From positions 1 to 53,684 of the forward strand of contig JANWXI010000006.1 of NCBI GenBank assembly GCA_025057415.1: a stretch of 53,684 bases of DNA. Reading direction: 5' to 3'. Below the pieces are notes generated by a model. The model was given only the letters and a program-made list of their open reading frames with translations. It was not told the origin of the DNA and searched no databases. Source of the stretch: Chitinophagales bacterium (lineage in GTDB: Bacteria > Bacteroidota > Bacteroidia > Chitinophagales > LD1). Numbering within the stretch: the first letter of the stretch is position 1; each line of letters opens with the position of its first letter. This document shows, in pieces, positions 44,001 through 52,299 of this stretch. A program made the position numbers and the translations under genes.

Positions 44001-46103
44001 TGTTACACTGGCAGAACCACTACCGCATGCACTGCTGGCTGTAAGGTTGTAAGTGCCGGCATTAGCCGGAGTGACATTTGTAATTTGGGGGCTTTGCGAG
44101 TTGGATGTAAAACCATTCGGCCCGCTCCAACTCCATGTATTTACCCCGTTACCGCTGCCTACTAATGTAAGGGTACCGCCCACACATACCGGATTGGGAT
44201 TGGCAGATGCAGATACGTTGCTGACACCGGCTACTACGTTAACCTGTAGTGTTCTGCTCACACTGCCGCAGGCATTTGCCACTACTACCGAAACCGTGTA
44301 AGGCCCGCCTGACGAGGTCCAGTTTATAGTAATGTTGGGTGTGTTTTGTCCTGAGGTGATAGTGCCTCCGCCGCTCACGCTCCAATTGTATGAAGTAGCC
44401 CCCGCAGCTGTTATTGAGTAATTTGCGTTGCCCAGGCAAGGCGCATTACTTCCGGTGATATTGCCTACCGATGAGGGGGGCTGTATCACCGTAAGGGTGA
44501 TGCTGGCGCGTTGGCTTACACATCCGGGGTTTGAGTTATCATCAGCTTCTACGTAGTAGGTGGTGGTGCTGCCAGGCGAAACTGTCATGGGTGCATTGCC
44601 AATGGGGGTTCCTCCTGTAGGTTGAGTGTAAACTTTGTATGTGACGTTGCTGCCGCCGGTAGCGCTGAGCGTTACCGGAGTGCCGGGGCATACGTTGTTA
44701 TTGCTGAGCGATGGCGTAGGTGTAGGTGGCGGATTGCAAGCTACATTTAAACAAATTACCGAGGTGCCCGGGTTTACGTTGATAGCTGTTAGAGTAACAC
44801 TGCTGCCTGTGCCGGTAGTAACAAGGGTAGGTGTAAAAGAACTGAGCGATGGAGAATAATTGCTGCGGGTAAAAGCAGGTGAACCGGGAGCACACGCTGC
44901 GCTGTTTTGCAATCCATCTTTATCGGTTTTTACTACTCCGTAATCATAGCTGGAGGGAGTTTGTGTGGCGGAAATGGAGTTCATGATGTAACCCGTGTCA
45001 CTCACTTGCAAACCCACGGGGAGTATGGATACAAAACCCGAGTTGTAGGTACGGCTAAACATTACCGCTCCGCTGGACGAGTTGGTTTTTAATATGAAAG
45101 AGCTGTAATCCAGGAAGGGCGGAGTAAAAATTGCACCGATACGCGTTCCGAAAATAGTGTTATGTCCATCAATGGTGCGCACCAGGCTGGAGCCAAGTGC
45201 TGAAAAACCCGCAGTGGTGTATAAACTATTAGTGCCTGTAACAGACGGACCTGTGTTGGGTACATTCAGATTTAACAGGAATGCCCGACCGTTGTCATCA
45301 CCGCTCAACATCACGGCGCTTGTGCCGGTGCTTATGATAGAGTATGCTCCCTCGCTGTTGCTGTTGCCCCATCGGTAAGCCCATTGTAAAGCGCCGTTTG
45401 TGTTTGTTTTCAGAATAACTGCATCGCTGTGTCCGTCACCTGCCACCATGGTTACCGAGCCGACAAACACGTAGCCATCGTTTACTTCTGCCACATCGTA
45501 TAGGAAGTCGTCATCATCATAGGCGGTGGTGTAAAAGAACACGCGCATCCACTGCAGGTTGCCGTTGCCGTCAATTTTCAAGGCAAACATTTTTGAGGAG
45601 TCCTGCCGGACAATGGGGCCGGCACCATCGGGGTCCACGCGTTCTACGCTTCCTGCCACTACGTAACCGCCATCGGTGGTAGGTAATATCCGGTTACCGT
45701 ATTCAATGCTGCCAGTTGAGGCAGATACTCTATACCGGTTTGCCCAAACAACATTACCGTTGGCATCCACACGCGCTACCAAACAGCCCGAGCCCGTTCC
45801 GCCCGTTACCACATAACCTCCTCCGCTTACACGTTTCACATCCGAAAACTGTGTGCTGATGCCGCTTGCCGAATACGCTTTTGCCCATTGTACCGCACCG
45901 TTTTGCGAGATTTGTATCAGGTTGCCTACGGTGCCCAGTGTGGCGTTAGTGCCCGAAAGCACATAACTGCCCGAAGTACTTTGCGCTAAGCCACCCGGTA
46001 AATCAAAAATGGCAAGGTCGTATTGAATACGAAAAGTAGTTTGCTGTGCAAAAAGTATAAAAGAGGATAGTAGAACTAACGGTAATGTAAATATCCTAAT
46101 CAT
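41022..46103 (-). CDS. T9SS type B adhesin-like protein with nine Ig-like repeats
   Basis: 1693 residues, the largest gene here. Signal peptide 1-19 (IRIFTLPLVLLSSFILFA). An N-terminal region of ~430 residues repeats the pattern 'GGYVVTGG/GNLQWMRVF', a beta-propeller-like surface domain. Then come two PKD-like modules and nine Ig-like repeats of ~80 residues with 'VCAGGTLTL...WSWSGPNGF...TYTVTA.NACG', two more modules and a C-terminal PNAFTPNGDGVND, LNRWGQELYRG segment, the type B sorting signature. It heads an operon with an OmpA protein and PorP/SprF, so it is the likely cargo of that set. It may be a gliding or attachment adhesin; the ligand is unknown. Confidence 0.9.
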   Translation of the reverse strand: MIRIFTLPLVLLSSFILFAQQTTFRIQYDLAIFDLPGGLAQSTSGSYVLSGTNATLGTVGNLIQISQNGAVQWAKAYSASGISTQFSDVKRVSGGGYVVTGGTGSGCLVARVDANGNVVWANRYRVSASTGSIEYGNRILPTTDGGYVVAGSVERVDPDGAGPIVRQDSSKMFALKIDGNGNLQWMRVFFYTTAYDDDDFLYDVAEVNDGYVFVGSVTMVAGDGHSDAVILKTNTNGALQWAYRWGNSNSEGAYSIISTGTSAVMLSGDDNGRAFLLNLNVPNTGPSVTGTNSLYTTAGFSALGSSLVRTIDGHNTIFGTRIGAIFTPPFLDYSSFILKTNSSSGAVMFSRTYNSGFVSILPVGLQVSDTGYIMNSISATQTPSSYDYGVVKTDKDGLQNSAACAPGSPAFTRSNYSPSLSSFTPTLVTTGTGSSVTLTAINVNPGTSVICLNVACNPPPTPTPSLSNNNVCPGTPVTLSATGGSNVTYKVYTQPTGGTPIGNAPMTVSPGSTTTYYVEADDNSNPGCVSQRASITLTVIQPPSSVGNITGSNAPCLGNANYSITAAGATSYNWSVSGGGTITSGQNTPNITINWTSSGGPYTVSVVVANACGSVSRTLQVNVVAGVSNVSASANPNPVCVGGTLTLVGSGNGVNTWSWSGPNGFTSNSQSPQITNVTPANAGTYNLTASSACGSGSASVTVTVNNVPQNVSASANPSTACVGNTINLTGSATNATSWSWSGPNGFTANTQNTSITNVQLAATGTYTLTAGNACGNSTASVQITVNAAPISVNATANPSPVCAGGTLTLGGGAVGATSYSWSGPNNYTSNQLNNTITNFQQINAGTYTLTALNACGSSQSSVLVNLATAPTNVTANATSADVCANSSISLLGNANGASSFSWTGPNGFSSSLQNPVIANATPADSGLYTLTATNACGSASATVNVDVDIPIQSISVSANPNDTVCAGANIQLQAAGNSVDTWAWAGPNGFTSALPNPAIPNVTLANSGTYTVTASNACGSQSAGLQMLVNNTLGNITASSAVGSNVCAGGSISLIASGSGVNHWQWSGPGGFSSNLQNPVLNPVYTVNSGTYTVTATNACGVQTASVSVQVDTTITAISVNAAPDDTVCAGSTVSFSATGSNVSTWLWNGPGGFTSSQSSVTLNNVNPSNSGTYNVIGSNACNALSAFVSLLVQSPLQNISATATQNGSVCSGSALTLSASGSGVSSWSWSGPHGFQSSLQNPVIVPITLAGSGTYTVTATNACGSQTASVSVQVDTFIHSLTALASPNDTICVGGTLQLNGNGVNVDTWNWSGPGGFQANQQNATINNAQPSATGTYVLTATNACGSVNTSVYVYVKNVPALPAVINGNPSPCGNTAAVYNAAATGDATSYTWALSGGGSITAGQGTPNVTITWGGTAGIYTVSVTANNECGNSPAATLQVVVDVPTVLSVTAADDTICYGQNTTLTALVTPAGTTVNWWSAPAGGTLLGTGNTFTTDTLTQTTIFYAEAVSTGGCSNLQGRVHVTVTVRPRPVVQLTSDHPGNIIFQNEVLVWIAVPDTFEHYEFYWNGNLAQSDSLHTFAGSNFQDGDSVWVIATHAGCVTNKSIGYVKVVEFPNAFTPNGDGVNDLFLKGYDLVILNRWGQELYRGTDGWDGRFNGKKVSPGTYYYVVQLPDITDRLTTIKGNVLLIED

Positions 46104-47294
46104 TTCAGGGGTGTGTTAGTGTGTGCCGTAAATATACAAGACCTGCACAAACGCGCGAAACTGTTTGCAATGAATATTCCGGAGATTACTAATGCCTTGA
46201 ATTACAAATCATTTACCGGCTACTGATTTATCAGACAATTTTTCACGGTGCCGGCAACCCACGTTCGGGTAATCACTTTTCAATACTCTGCTACTGCATG
46301 AGCAATAAACGGGTACGGCTATACATCTAATTCAAATAAAAATGTTTAATAATGCATACGTTTAGTCATCCTGATACAGTATTATTTTTTTTAATATATA
46401 TCAGGGGTGCAGTTGCAAATCCTGATGAATTGTGTTTAGCACCTACCCTGTGTTGGCTGCGAGGGTAATGGGTAATCTATTACCAACATAAACGATACAA
46501 GTACCCGTAGCATGCTTGTCAGTTTGAAAAGTGTTGCAGTAAAATAAAAATGTTGTATTGCCTGAACAAAAAACAGCAGTTTTAGCTGTAGTATTGCTCA
46601 GCTTAAATGCAGTGTGTTCGGGTGGCAGGTAGTTTAAAGGGTAATTATCTGGTTATTTGAATGAAGTTATTTGCGGGGCGCGTGCCCCGTGACATACATT
46701 CATCATATTAAATTTATTCTTTATACAAATTATCACGGCAACACCTGCTTACCTGAGCTGCTTGGCACAATACAGGAGATGCCGGAGCGCTTGCCCGGGT
46801 GAGGGATGCGAAGGGCGCGAGCGCAGCGAAGCGGTGCGTAACGCAGTGGAGCACGGGAGCGGCAGCGTACCCCGTAGCAAGCCCGACCCCGCTGCTGCGC
46901 GTAGCCCTGCGAAGCGCAGCGGCGGGGGCACCCTATATTAATTAACTCCTTGTCGCGGTTTGAATTTTTGAAGTAAAACACAAAGCAGATGTGATAAGTA
47001 ATTTGGCATTACCCGGTATTTTATTTTATGTGCCCACTTCAATATATGACTTGAAAACTTTGTTGCGTGGCGCTTTGCGGATACTTTTTCGGTGTATCTT
47101 TTACGCAACTCAAACCGGATGAGCGTTAATGGATAATGGTGTGAACGTGTGTGGTGTGCACCGCACCGTGGCGTGAAAACTTACTTTGTAATTTTTATTT
47201 ATGTTAGCAACATTCCGGCAGGTAATTATCCTATTAAAGGACGATAATTTTCGCTTTTAATATCTTACCCGCCAGTATTGATTATAAATACAAG
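46104..47294. other. gene-free stretch of 1191 bp
   Basis: Mostly AT-rich sequence between divergent genes. It holds repeat copy E (46674-46933), an AT-rich inverted repeat CCTGATA/TATCAGG (46370-46376 and 46399-46405) and a small GGTAAT/ATTACC stem near 46470-46490. The longest gene-free region in the window; no protein or RNA gene is recognised. Confidence 0.6.
46674..46933 (-). repeat. GC-rich dispersed repeat, copy E (type II, full length)
   Basis: The head is at the right end (GGGGGCACCC on plus). The head stem pairs 46887-46900 with 46914-46927, 14 bp including one T-G wobble, loop 13. The middle is type II, yet the copy keeps the full tail, showing that the middle type and the tail vary independently. 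The tail hairpin pairs 46736-46740 and 46744-46747 with 46780-46784 and 46773-46776. An AT-rich box (about 46707-46733) follows, and the copy ends in a 6-bp hairpin, CGGGGC/GCCCCG (46674-46689). The head points toward the deacetylase start at 47295. Confidence 0.86.
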
Positions 47295-48281
47295 ATGCAA
47301 CACGGCAAGTTTGTCATTTCGTTGGACTTTGAATTGCTATGGGGTGTACGCGATAAAAAAAGTATAGCCGATTACGGGGAGAATATCCGCGCGGTGCATG
47401 AGGTAGTTCCGCGATTACTTGATACGTTTGATAAATACGCGGTGAGCGCCACATTCAGCACGGTAGGTTTTCTGTTTTTCGAGAGCAAAGAGGAACTGCT
47501 CCGCTCAATACCAGAAAAGTTACCCACCTATAAACATGCGGAGCTTTCGCCTTACAACGGTCACTTCCGGCTTTTAGGAACGCGCTACCCCGAAGACCCG
47601 TATCACTTTGCTTCACACCTGATTGAAAAAATCAAATCGCGCCCGCAACATGAAATCGGTACGCACACTTTTTCGCATTATTACTGCCTTGAGGAAGGAC
47701 AAACAACCGAGCAATTTCGCGCGGATATTGAGCAGGCAATAAAAATAGCAGCCCGCAAGGGTGTAACTATTACCTCGCTCGTTTTTCCGCGCAATCAGTT
47801 TAATGATGAGTATCTGGAAGTATGCAGGCAACTCGGTATAATATGCTATCGCGGTAATGAACACTCCTGGCTTTATGAGGCGCGCAATAAAGATGATGAG
47901 CAACTGCACCGCAGGGCTTTGCGCCTGATTGATGCTTACTTCAATATTTCGGGTCACCACACTTACCCCGATGCGTATTTGCGCAGCAAATTCCCCGTAG
48001 ATATTCCGAGTAGTCGTTTTCTCCGTCCGTACAATGCTGCATTATCCTTTTTAGAGCCGTTGAAAATCAGCCGGATAACACGCGCCATGACCCACGCAGC
48101 CATACACCACCACACGTTTCATCTGTGGTGGCATCCGCACAATTTTGGAGACCATACGGATGAGAATTTCCGATGTTTGGAGAAGATACTACAACATTAC
48201 CGACACTTGCACGATAAATACGCTTTTCAAAGTTATACCATGAGCGGACTTGCCCGTAAACTGATGTACGATGTCAAATAG
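47295..48281 (+). CDS. polysaccharide deacetylase family protein (NodB type)
   Basis: 328 residues, no signal peptide. NodB fold: SLDFELLWG at residues 9-17 supplies the first Asp, and HTFSH (His124 and His128) is the metal pair. FPRNQFNDEYLEVCRQLG and the WWHPHNFG segment near residue 275 also fit. It should remove an acyl group from an amino sugar in the cytoplasm or at the membrane. The overlap of 11 bp with the following formyltransferase gene argues that the two act on the same substrate. It is headed by a long upstream region with repeat copy E. Confidence 0.87.
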   Translation: MQHGKFVISLDFELLWGVRDKKSIADYGENIRAVHEVVPRLLDTFDKYAVSATFSTVGFLFFESKEELLRSIPEKLPTYKHAELSPYNGHFRLLGTRYPEDPYHFASHLIEKIKSRPQHEIGTHTFSHYYCLEEGQTTEQFRADIEQAIKIAARKGVTITSLVFPRNQFNDEYLEVCRQLGIICYRGNEHSWLYEARNKDDEQLHRRALRLIDAYFNISGHHTYPDAYLRSKFPVDIPSSRFLRPYNAALSFLEPLKISRITRAMTHAAIHHHTFHLWWHPHNFGDHTDENFRCLEKILQHYRHLHDKYAFQSYTMSGLARKLMYDVK

Positions 48282-49044
48282 TAAAGTTGTATTGCTTGCC
48301 GGCAAAGGAATGTCAACGCACATAGTTTACCATGCGTTGGCTGCTCGGTTTGACGTGGCGGCTGTTATATTAGAGGAGAAAGAGAGCGCATGGAAATTTA
48401 TCAGGCGGAGGGCTTCAAAATTGGGTTGGTTTACTGCCATTAGCCAGGTGTTATTTCAGGTAATTATCGCACGCATTTTAGCAACCACATCCGCCGGCAG
48501 GCGCAAGGAGATTTTGCAACAGTACCAACTGAATACCGATGAAATACCCGGCTCGCTTATCCGGCACGTTACATCCGTAAATACTCCTGCGTGCATAGAT
48601 TTACTTCGCGAACTTTCACCGGCGGTGGTAGTGGTGAACGGCACACGTATCATTTCGGGAAAGGTGTTGCGTGCCGTGCCAGTTCCTTTTATCAACATGC
48701 ACGCAGGCATTACGCCCCGTTACCGCGGCGTGCACGGCGGGTACTGGGCTCTCGTAAACCGCGACCCGGAACGATGCGGTGTAACGGTCCACCTGGTTGA
48801 TACAGGAGTTGATACCGGCAATATCCTCTATCAGGAACTTATCCGCATTACCGATAAGGACAACTTTACTACTTACCCGCTTTTGCAGTTAGCTGCCGGA
48901 CTGCCGCGCTTGTGCGATGCCGTAAGAGATGCCTTGCAACAACGCCTGCAACCCATCACTTCCGCTGAGACCGAGAGCAAACAGTGGTATCATCCTACAT
49001 TATGTGAATACCTTCGCCATCGGTTAATTTCAGGCGTAAAGTAG
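48271..49044 (+). CDS. formyltransferase family protein
   Basis: 257 residues of the 10-formyltetrahydrofolate-dependent formyltransferase fold. Core: INMHAGITPRYRGVHGGYWA carries Asn142 and His144, and GVTVHLVDTGVDTG (170-183) carries the conserved Asp. Unlike Fmt (tRNA-Met) or PurN it has an ~80-residue N-terminal part without clear motifs. It overlaps the deacetylase gene by 11 bp. Together they resemble the ArnA (formyltransferase)/ArnD (deformylase) logic in lipid A amino-sugar handling, and probably modify a surface amino sugar. The exact substrate is unknown. Confidence 0.85.
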   Translation: MSNSKVVLLAGKGMSTHIVYHALAARFDVAAVILEEKESAWKFIRRRASKLGWFTAISQVLFQVIIARILATTSAGRRKEILQQYQLNTDEIPGSLIRHVTSVNTPACIDLLRELSPAVVVVNGTRIISGKVLRAVPVPFINMHAGITPRYRGVHGGYWALVNRDPERCGVTVHLVDTGVDTGNILYQELIRITDKDNFTTYPLLQLAAGLPRLCDAVRDALQQRLQPITSAETESKQWYHPTLCEYLRHRLISGVK

Positions 49045-49079
49045 CACTCAGAACTCTTTGTAATCACGCAAACTACTTT

Positions 49080-49116
49080 TAAAAAAAATAGCGCAGACAA
49101 GTAACCTGTCTGCGCT
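49080..49116 (-). terminator. intrinsic terminator after the 49136-50698 gene
   Basis: A perfect 10-bp stem (49090-49099 with 49107-49116) with a 7-base loop. On the minus strand it is followed by a run of T residues (minus strand of 49081-49088). It lies 20 bp past the stop of the Trp-rich protein gene. On the plus strand no T tract follows, so it serves the minus-strand gene, though the stem could also end the formyltransferase transcript. Confidence 0.85.
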
Positions 49117-49135
49117 TAGTGTTAGAGGAAGTTTA

Positions 49136-50698
49136 TCAGTTCACCCTGCGCGGGCCGTTAAAATTGCGCTCAGCAGGAGGGTTAATGGGATGTGCGCGGT
49201 GGTTCATTTCGCGCTGCGGTGTGAACTGTGGGCTGCGTTCAGACGGGCTGAAACGCGGAGTGTTGTCGGGGCGGCTGTACTCACGCGGAGCGTTGAATGA
49301 GCCGCCTCTCTGGGGTGATACCGGCGGTTGTGAATGTTCGTAGTGTTGCCGGGGCGACACTTGCGGTGACGGTCTGCTGTGTTCGCGCGGTTCGCGGTAA
49401 GGTTGCGCCGGTTGATATTCTCTTACAGGAGGCGCGGGTCTTACACGGCTTTCGCGGTATTCATCGGCTGGCGGAGCCGGAGTATGCGGTCTGGGTACAG
49501 AGGGTTGCTGAGGAGCTACAGGCGTTTGCGGCATCCGCGTAGCGGGAGAGCTAGCCGAGGGAGCGCGTTGCTCATAATCGGGTGCGCTTGTGGCAGGAGG
49601 GAGTACGGTTTGCGGATTACGTACATGCTCCTGCGCGTTTTGACGTTGTGCATCAACCGGTTTGTTGGATGGTCCGCTGTATTGGTATGCAGGATTAGAC
49701 GGCTTTGTTGCCTCTTGCATGTTGTTGCGGCTCTCTGAGAAACTGTAAGGAGTTTTGAAGGGTTTGTCGTCTAACTGAGGATTATCGTTAACGCGTACTT
49801 CACTCTTGTTTGTATTTTGCAGAGACGGTTTAAAAGGTCGGGTGATGCCCTCGGGGGGTATGTCGGCTACACTGTTTGAATTGCTGTTTTGTAACGACAC
49901 GTTTAACATTCCGTTGTTGCGATTGATAGATACCCCATTGGCAGCAGGTGTTTGAGTGCTATTACCATCAGGACCTTGCCGGTAAAATCCCCCCCACCAT
50001 CCGCCACCGGCAAACGGGCTGTTCCACCATCCGTTGTAGTAACCATCCCAGTAGCCCTGGTTGTAGCCGTTCCAATATCCGTTCCAATAATTGTTGCCCC
50101 AACCGCACCATCCGTTGTTCCACGCCCAGGCGTTACAACCCCAGGTGTTCCAAAAACAAGGACTAGTGTAGAATGAATTCCACGCGCACCAGGGTGAATA
50201 CCAGGGTCCGAAAAAGCTGCAACTATTCCAACCCCAGCCCCATCCCCAAAAGGGGCTATCCCACCACGGGTCGTAAAACACAACGGTGACGCCCGGCCGC
50301 CATGCCCACCACCTGTTCCAGGGGCGCGGCCACCAGCCGGCATTCCAGCCCCAGAAATTTGTGTTCCAGTTGCTCCAACCAAAGTAAAACGAAGGGGTAA
50401 ACCAGTAACTGTAAAACCCTACTCCCCAGTTTGGAGTATAAAACCTGCGCAGGCGACTGGTGTAGTAGAAATCGTCCCAGTCGTCATCGTAGTAATAGTT
50501 ATTGGTGATGTAAGTATTGCCGTTTTGCGTGTATGAAGTGGTCTCGTCCGGCGCATCATATTGATATGCCGGATGATTTACGCTGTTGAAACCTTTGTCT
50601 TTGTCGGGGTCATAGTAGTAATCGTCTTGAGCTACCGCAGAGAACCAAAGCCCCGCCAATGTAAAAGTGGTAAGTACAAAACGGAGGATGGGTTTCAT
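49136..50698 (-). CDS. secreted tryptophan-rich protein of unknown function
   Basis: 520 residues with a signal peptide (LRFVLTTFTLAGLWFSAVA). Residues ~25-70 are rich in Asp and Tyr (DDYYYDPDKD; NYYYDDDWDDFYY). Residues ~85-255 are an extraordinary run of Trp, Gly, Asn and Tyr, over thirty Trp in ~170 residues (WNRWWAWRPG, WDSPFWGWGWGW, NNYWNGYWNGYNQ). Residues ~330-520 are rich in Pro, Arg, Gln and Ser. Four Cys lie in the Trp part. No known domain is recognised. It is probably secreted and may act in surface adhesion or as a structural or cell-wall protein. It is transcribed divergently from proS and ends at a strong terminator. Confidence 0.8.
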   Translation of the reverse strand: MKPILRFVLTTFTLAGLWFSAVAQDDYYYDPDKDKGFNSVNHPAYQYDAPDETTSYTQNGNTYITNNYYYDDDWDDFYYTSRLRRFYTPNWGVGFYSYWFTPSFYFGWSNWNTNFWGWNAGWWPRPWNRWWAWRPGVTVVFYDPWWDSPFWGWGWGWNSCSFFGPWYSPWCAWNSFYTSPCFWNTWGCNAWAWNNGWCGWGNNYWNGYWNGYNQGYWDGYYNGWWNSPFAGGGWWGGFYRQGPDGNSTQTPAANGVSINRNNGMLNVSLQNSNSNSVADIPPEGITRPFKPSLQNTNKSEVRVNDNPQLDDKPFKTPYSFSESRNNMQEATKPSNPAYQYSGPSNKPVDAQRQNAQEHVRNPQTVLPPATSAPDYEQRAPSASSPATRMPQTPVAPQQPSVPRPHTPAPPADEYRESRVRPAPPVREYQPAQPYREPREHSRPSPQVSPRQHYEHSQPPVSPQRGGSFNAPREYSRPDNTPRFSPSERSPQFTPQREMNHRAHPINPPAERNFNGPRRVN

Positions 50699-50811
50699 GG
50701 TGAGGTGTTTTATGGTTAAGACAAAAATTTAATTCGTAAGTTTAATGATAGCGGTTTTCCTATTTTAGCCCGCTCTAATTTCAATGACTAAATAACGTAC
50801 CATATATTGTT

Positions 50812-52284
50812 ATGGCTAAAGAATTAACAAGCCGTGTTAACGATTATTCACAATGGTATAACGACCTTGTTATCAAAGGAGGGTTGGCAGATTACAGCAG
50901 TGTGCGCGGATGTATGGTAATAAAACCCTATGGTTATGCAATTTGGGAAAAAATGCGCGATGCACTGGATAAAATGTTTAAAGACACCGGGCATGTAAAC
51001 GCGTACTTCCCGCTGTTTATACCCAAAAGTTTTTTGAGCCGCGAGGCGGCACACGTAGAGGGATTTGCCAAAGAGTGTGCAGTGGTAACACATTACCGGC
51101 TGAAAACCTCGCCCGATGGTAAGGGCGTAGTGGTGGATCCTGAAGCCAGGTTAGAAGAAGAGTTAATCGTACGCCCCACATCCGAAACCATCATCTGGAA
51201 CTCCTACAAAAACTGGATACAGAGTTACCGCGATTTGCCGATACTCATCAACCAATGGGCAAATGTAGTACGCTGGGAAATGCGCACGCGGTTGTTTTTG
51301 CGCACTGCCGAGTTTTTGTGGCAAGAGGGGCACACCGCGCACGCCACTGCTCAGGAGGCCATTGAAGAAACGGAACGCATGCTGGAGGTTTACGCTGCCT
51401 TTGCAGAGCAGTACATGGCTTTGCCGGTCATTCGGGGTAAAAAAACACCCAATGAGCGTTTTGCCGGCGCGCTGGAGACCTACTGCATTGAAGCCATGAT
51501 GCAGGACGGTCAGGCGCTTCAGGCGGGCACTTCGCATTTTCTGGGTCAGAATTTTGCCAAAGCATTTGACGTGCAATTTCTCAACAAAGAAGGAAAGCTC
51601 GAGTACGTATGGGCAACTTCGTGGGGTGTATCCACGCGGCTCATCGGTGCGCTCATCATGGCACACAGCGATGATGACGGATTGATTTTGCCTCCAAAAC
51701 TCGCTCCGCTACAGGTAGTGGTAGTACCCATTACCCGCGGCGAGGATGACATGAAAAAAATATGCGAGCGCGTAGAACCGCTCATCCGCGAACTGAAAGC
51801 CAAGGGCATCAGCGTATCGTTAGATGATGATGACACCAAACGCCCGGGGTTTAAATTTGCGGAGTATGAACTGAGGGGCGTACCTGTGCGCCTTGCCATG
51901 GGCATGCGCGACTACGAAAATAATACGATTGAAATAGCCCGCCGCGATACGAAAGAAAAAAGTGTGCAACCCCTGGATGGCGCTGCATCATATATTGAAA
52001 ATTTATTATCCGAAATTCAACGGAATATTTTTGAAAGAGCAAAGCAATTTCGCGATAGTCATATACGTGAAGCGAACTCGTGGGAAGAGTTTCAGCAACT
52101 GATAGAACAGCCCGGCTTTATCCGCGCCCACTGGGACGGCACCCCCGAAACCGAAGAAAAAATCAAAGAGCTTACCAAGGCCACCATTCGTTGCATTCCG
52201 TTGAATAACCCCACCGAGCAGGGCAAATGCGTATTCAGCGGCAATCCGAGCCGCGAACGCGTAATCTTTGCAAGAGCGTACTGA
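50812..52284 (+). CDS. proS: prolyl-tRNA synthetase, archaeal/eukaryotic-like type 3
   Basis: Class II synthetase that charges tRNA-Pro. 490 residues without the ~180-residue editing insertion of the E. coli type, and with the eukaryote-like C-terminal extension ending in a Tyr. Motifs: [15 protein letters not shown] (motif 1), RPTSETIIW and [17 protein letters not shown] (motif 2), then the [12 protein letters not shown] segment (motif 3). Bacteroidota commonly carry this type. It starts at ATG 50812, 113 bp from the divergent Trp-rich gene, and ends 15 bp from the convergent nucleotidyltransferase. Confidence 0.95.
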   Translation: MAKELTSRVNDYSQWYNDLVIKGGLADYSSVRGCMVIKPYGYAIWEKMRDALDKMFKDTGHVNAYFPLFIPKSFLSREAAHVEGFAKECAVVTHYRLKTSPDGKGVVVDPEARLEEELIVRPTSETIIWNSYKNWIQSYRDLPILINQWANVVRWEMRTRLFLRTAEFLWQEGHTAHATAQEAIEETERMLEVYAAFAEQYMALPVIRGKKTPNERFAGALETYCIEAMMQDGQALQAGTSHFLGQNFAKAFDVQFLNKEGKLEYVWATSWGVSTRLIGALIMAHSDDDGLILPPKLAPLQVVVVPITRGEDDMKKICERVEPLIRELKAKGISVSLDDDDTKRPGFKFAEYELRGVPVRLAMGMRDYENNTIEIARRDTKEKSVQPLDGAASYIENLLSEIQRNIFERAKQFRDSHIREANSWEEFQQLIEQPGFIRAHWDGTPETEEKIKELTKATIRCIPLNNPTEQGKCVFSGNPSRERVIFARAY

Positions 52285-52299
52285 TGTAACAAATTCCCC

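Noticed and set aside
46104-46673. Possible small RNA or protein gene in the longest gene-free stretch
   Set aside because: Only weak AT-rich inverted repeats and no exact promoter box; no open frame with a start and ribosome site.
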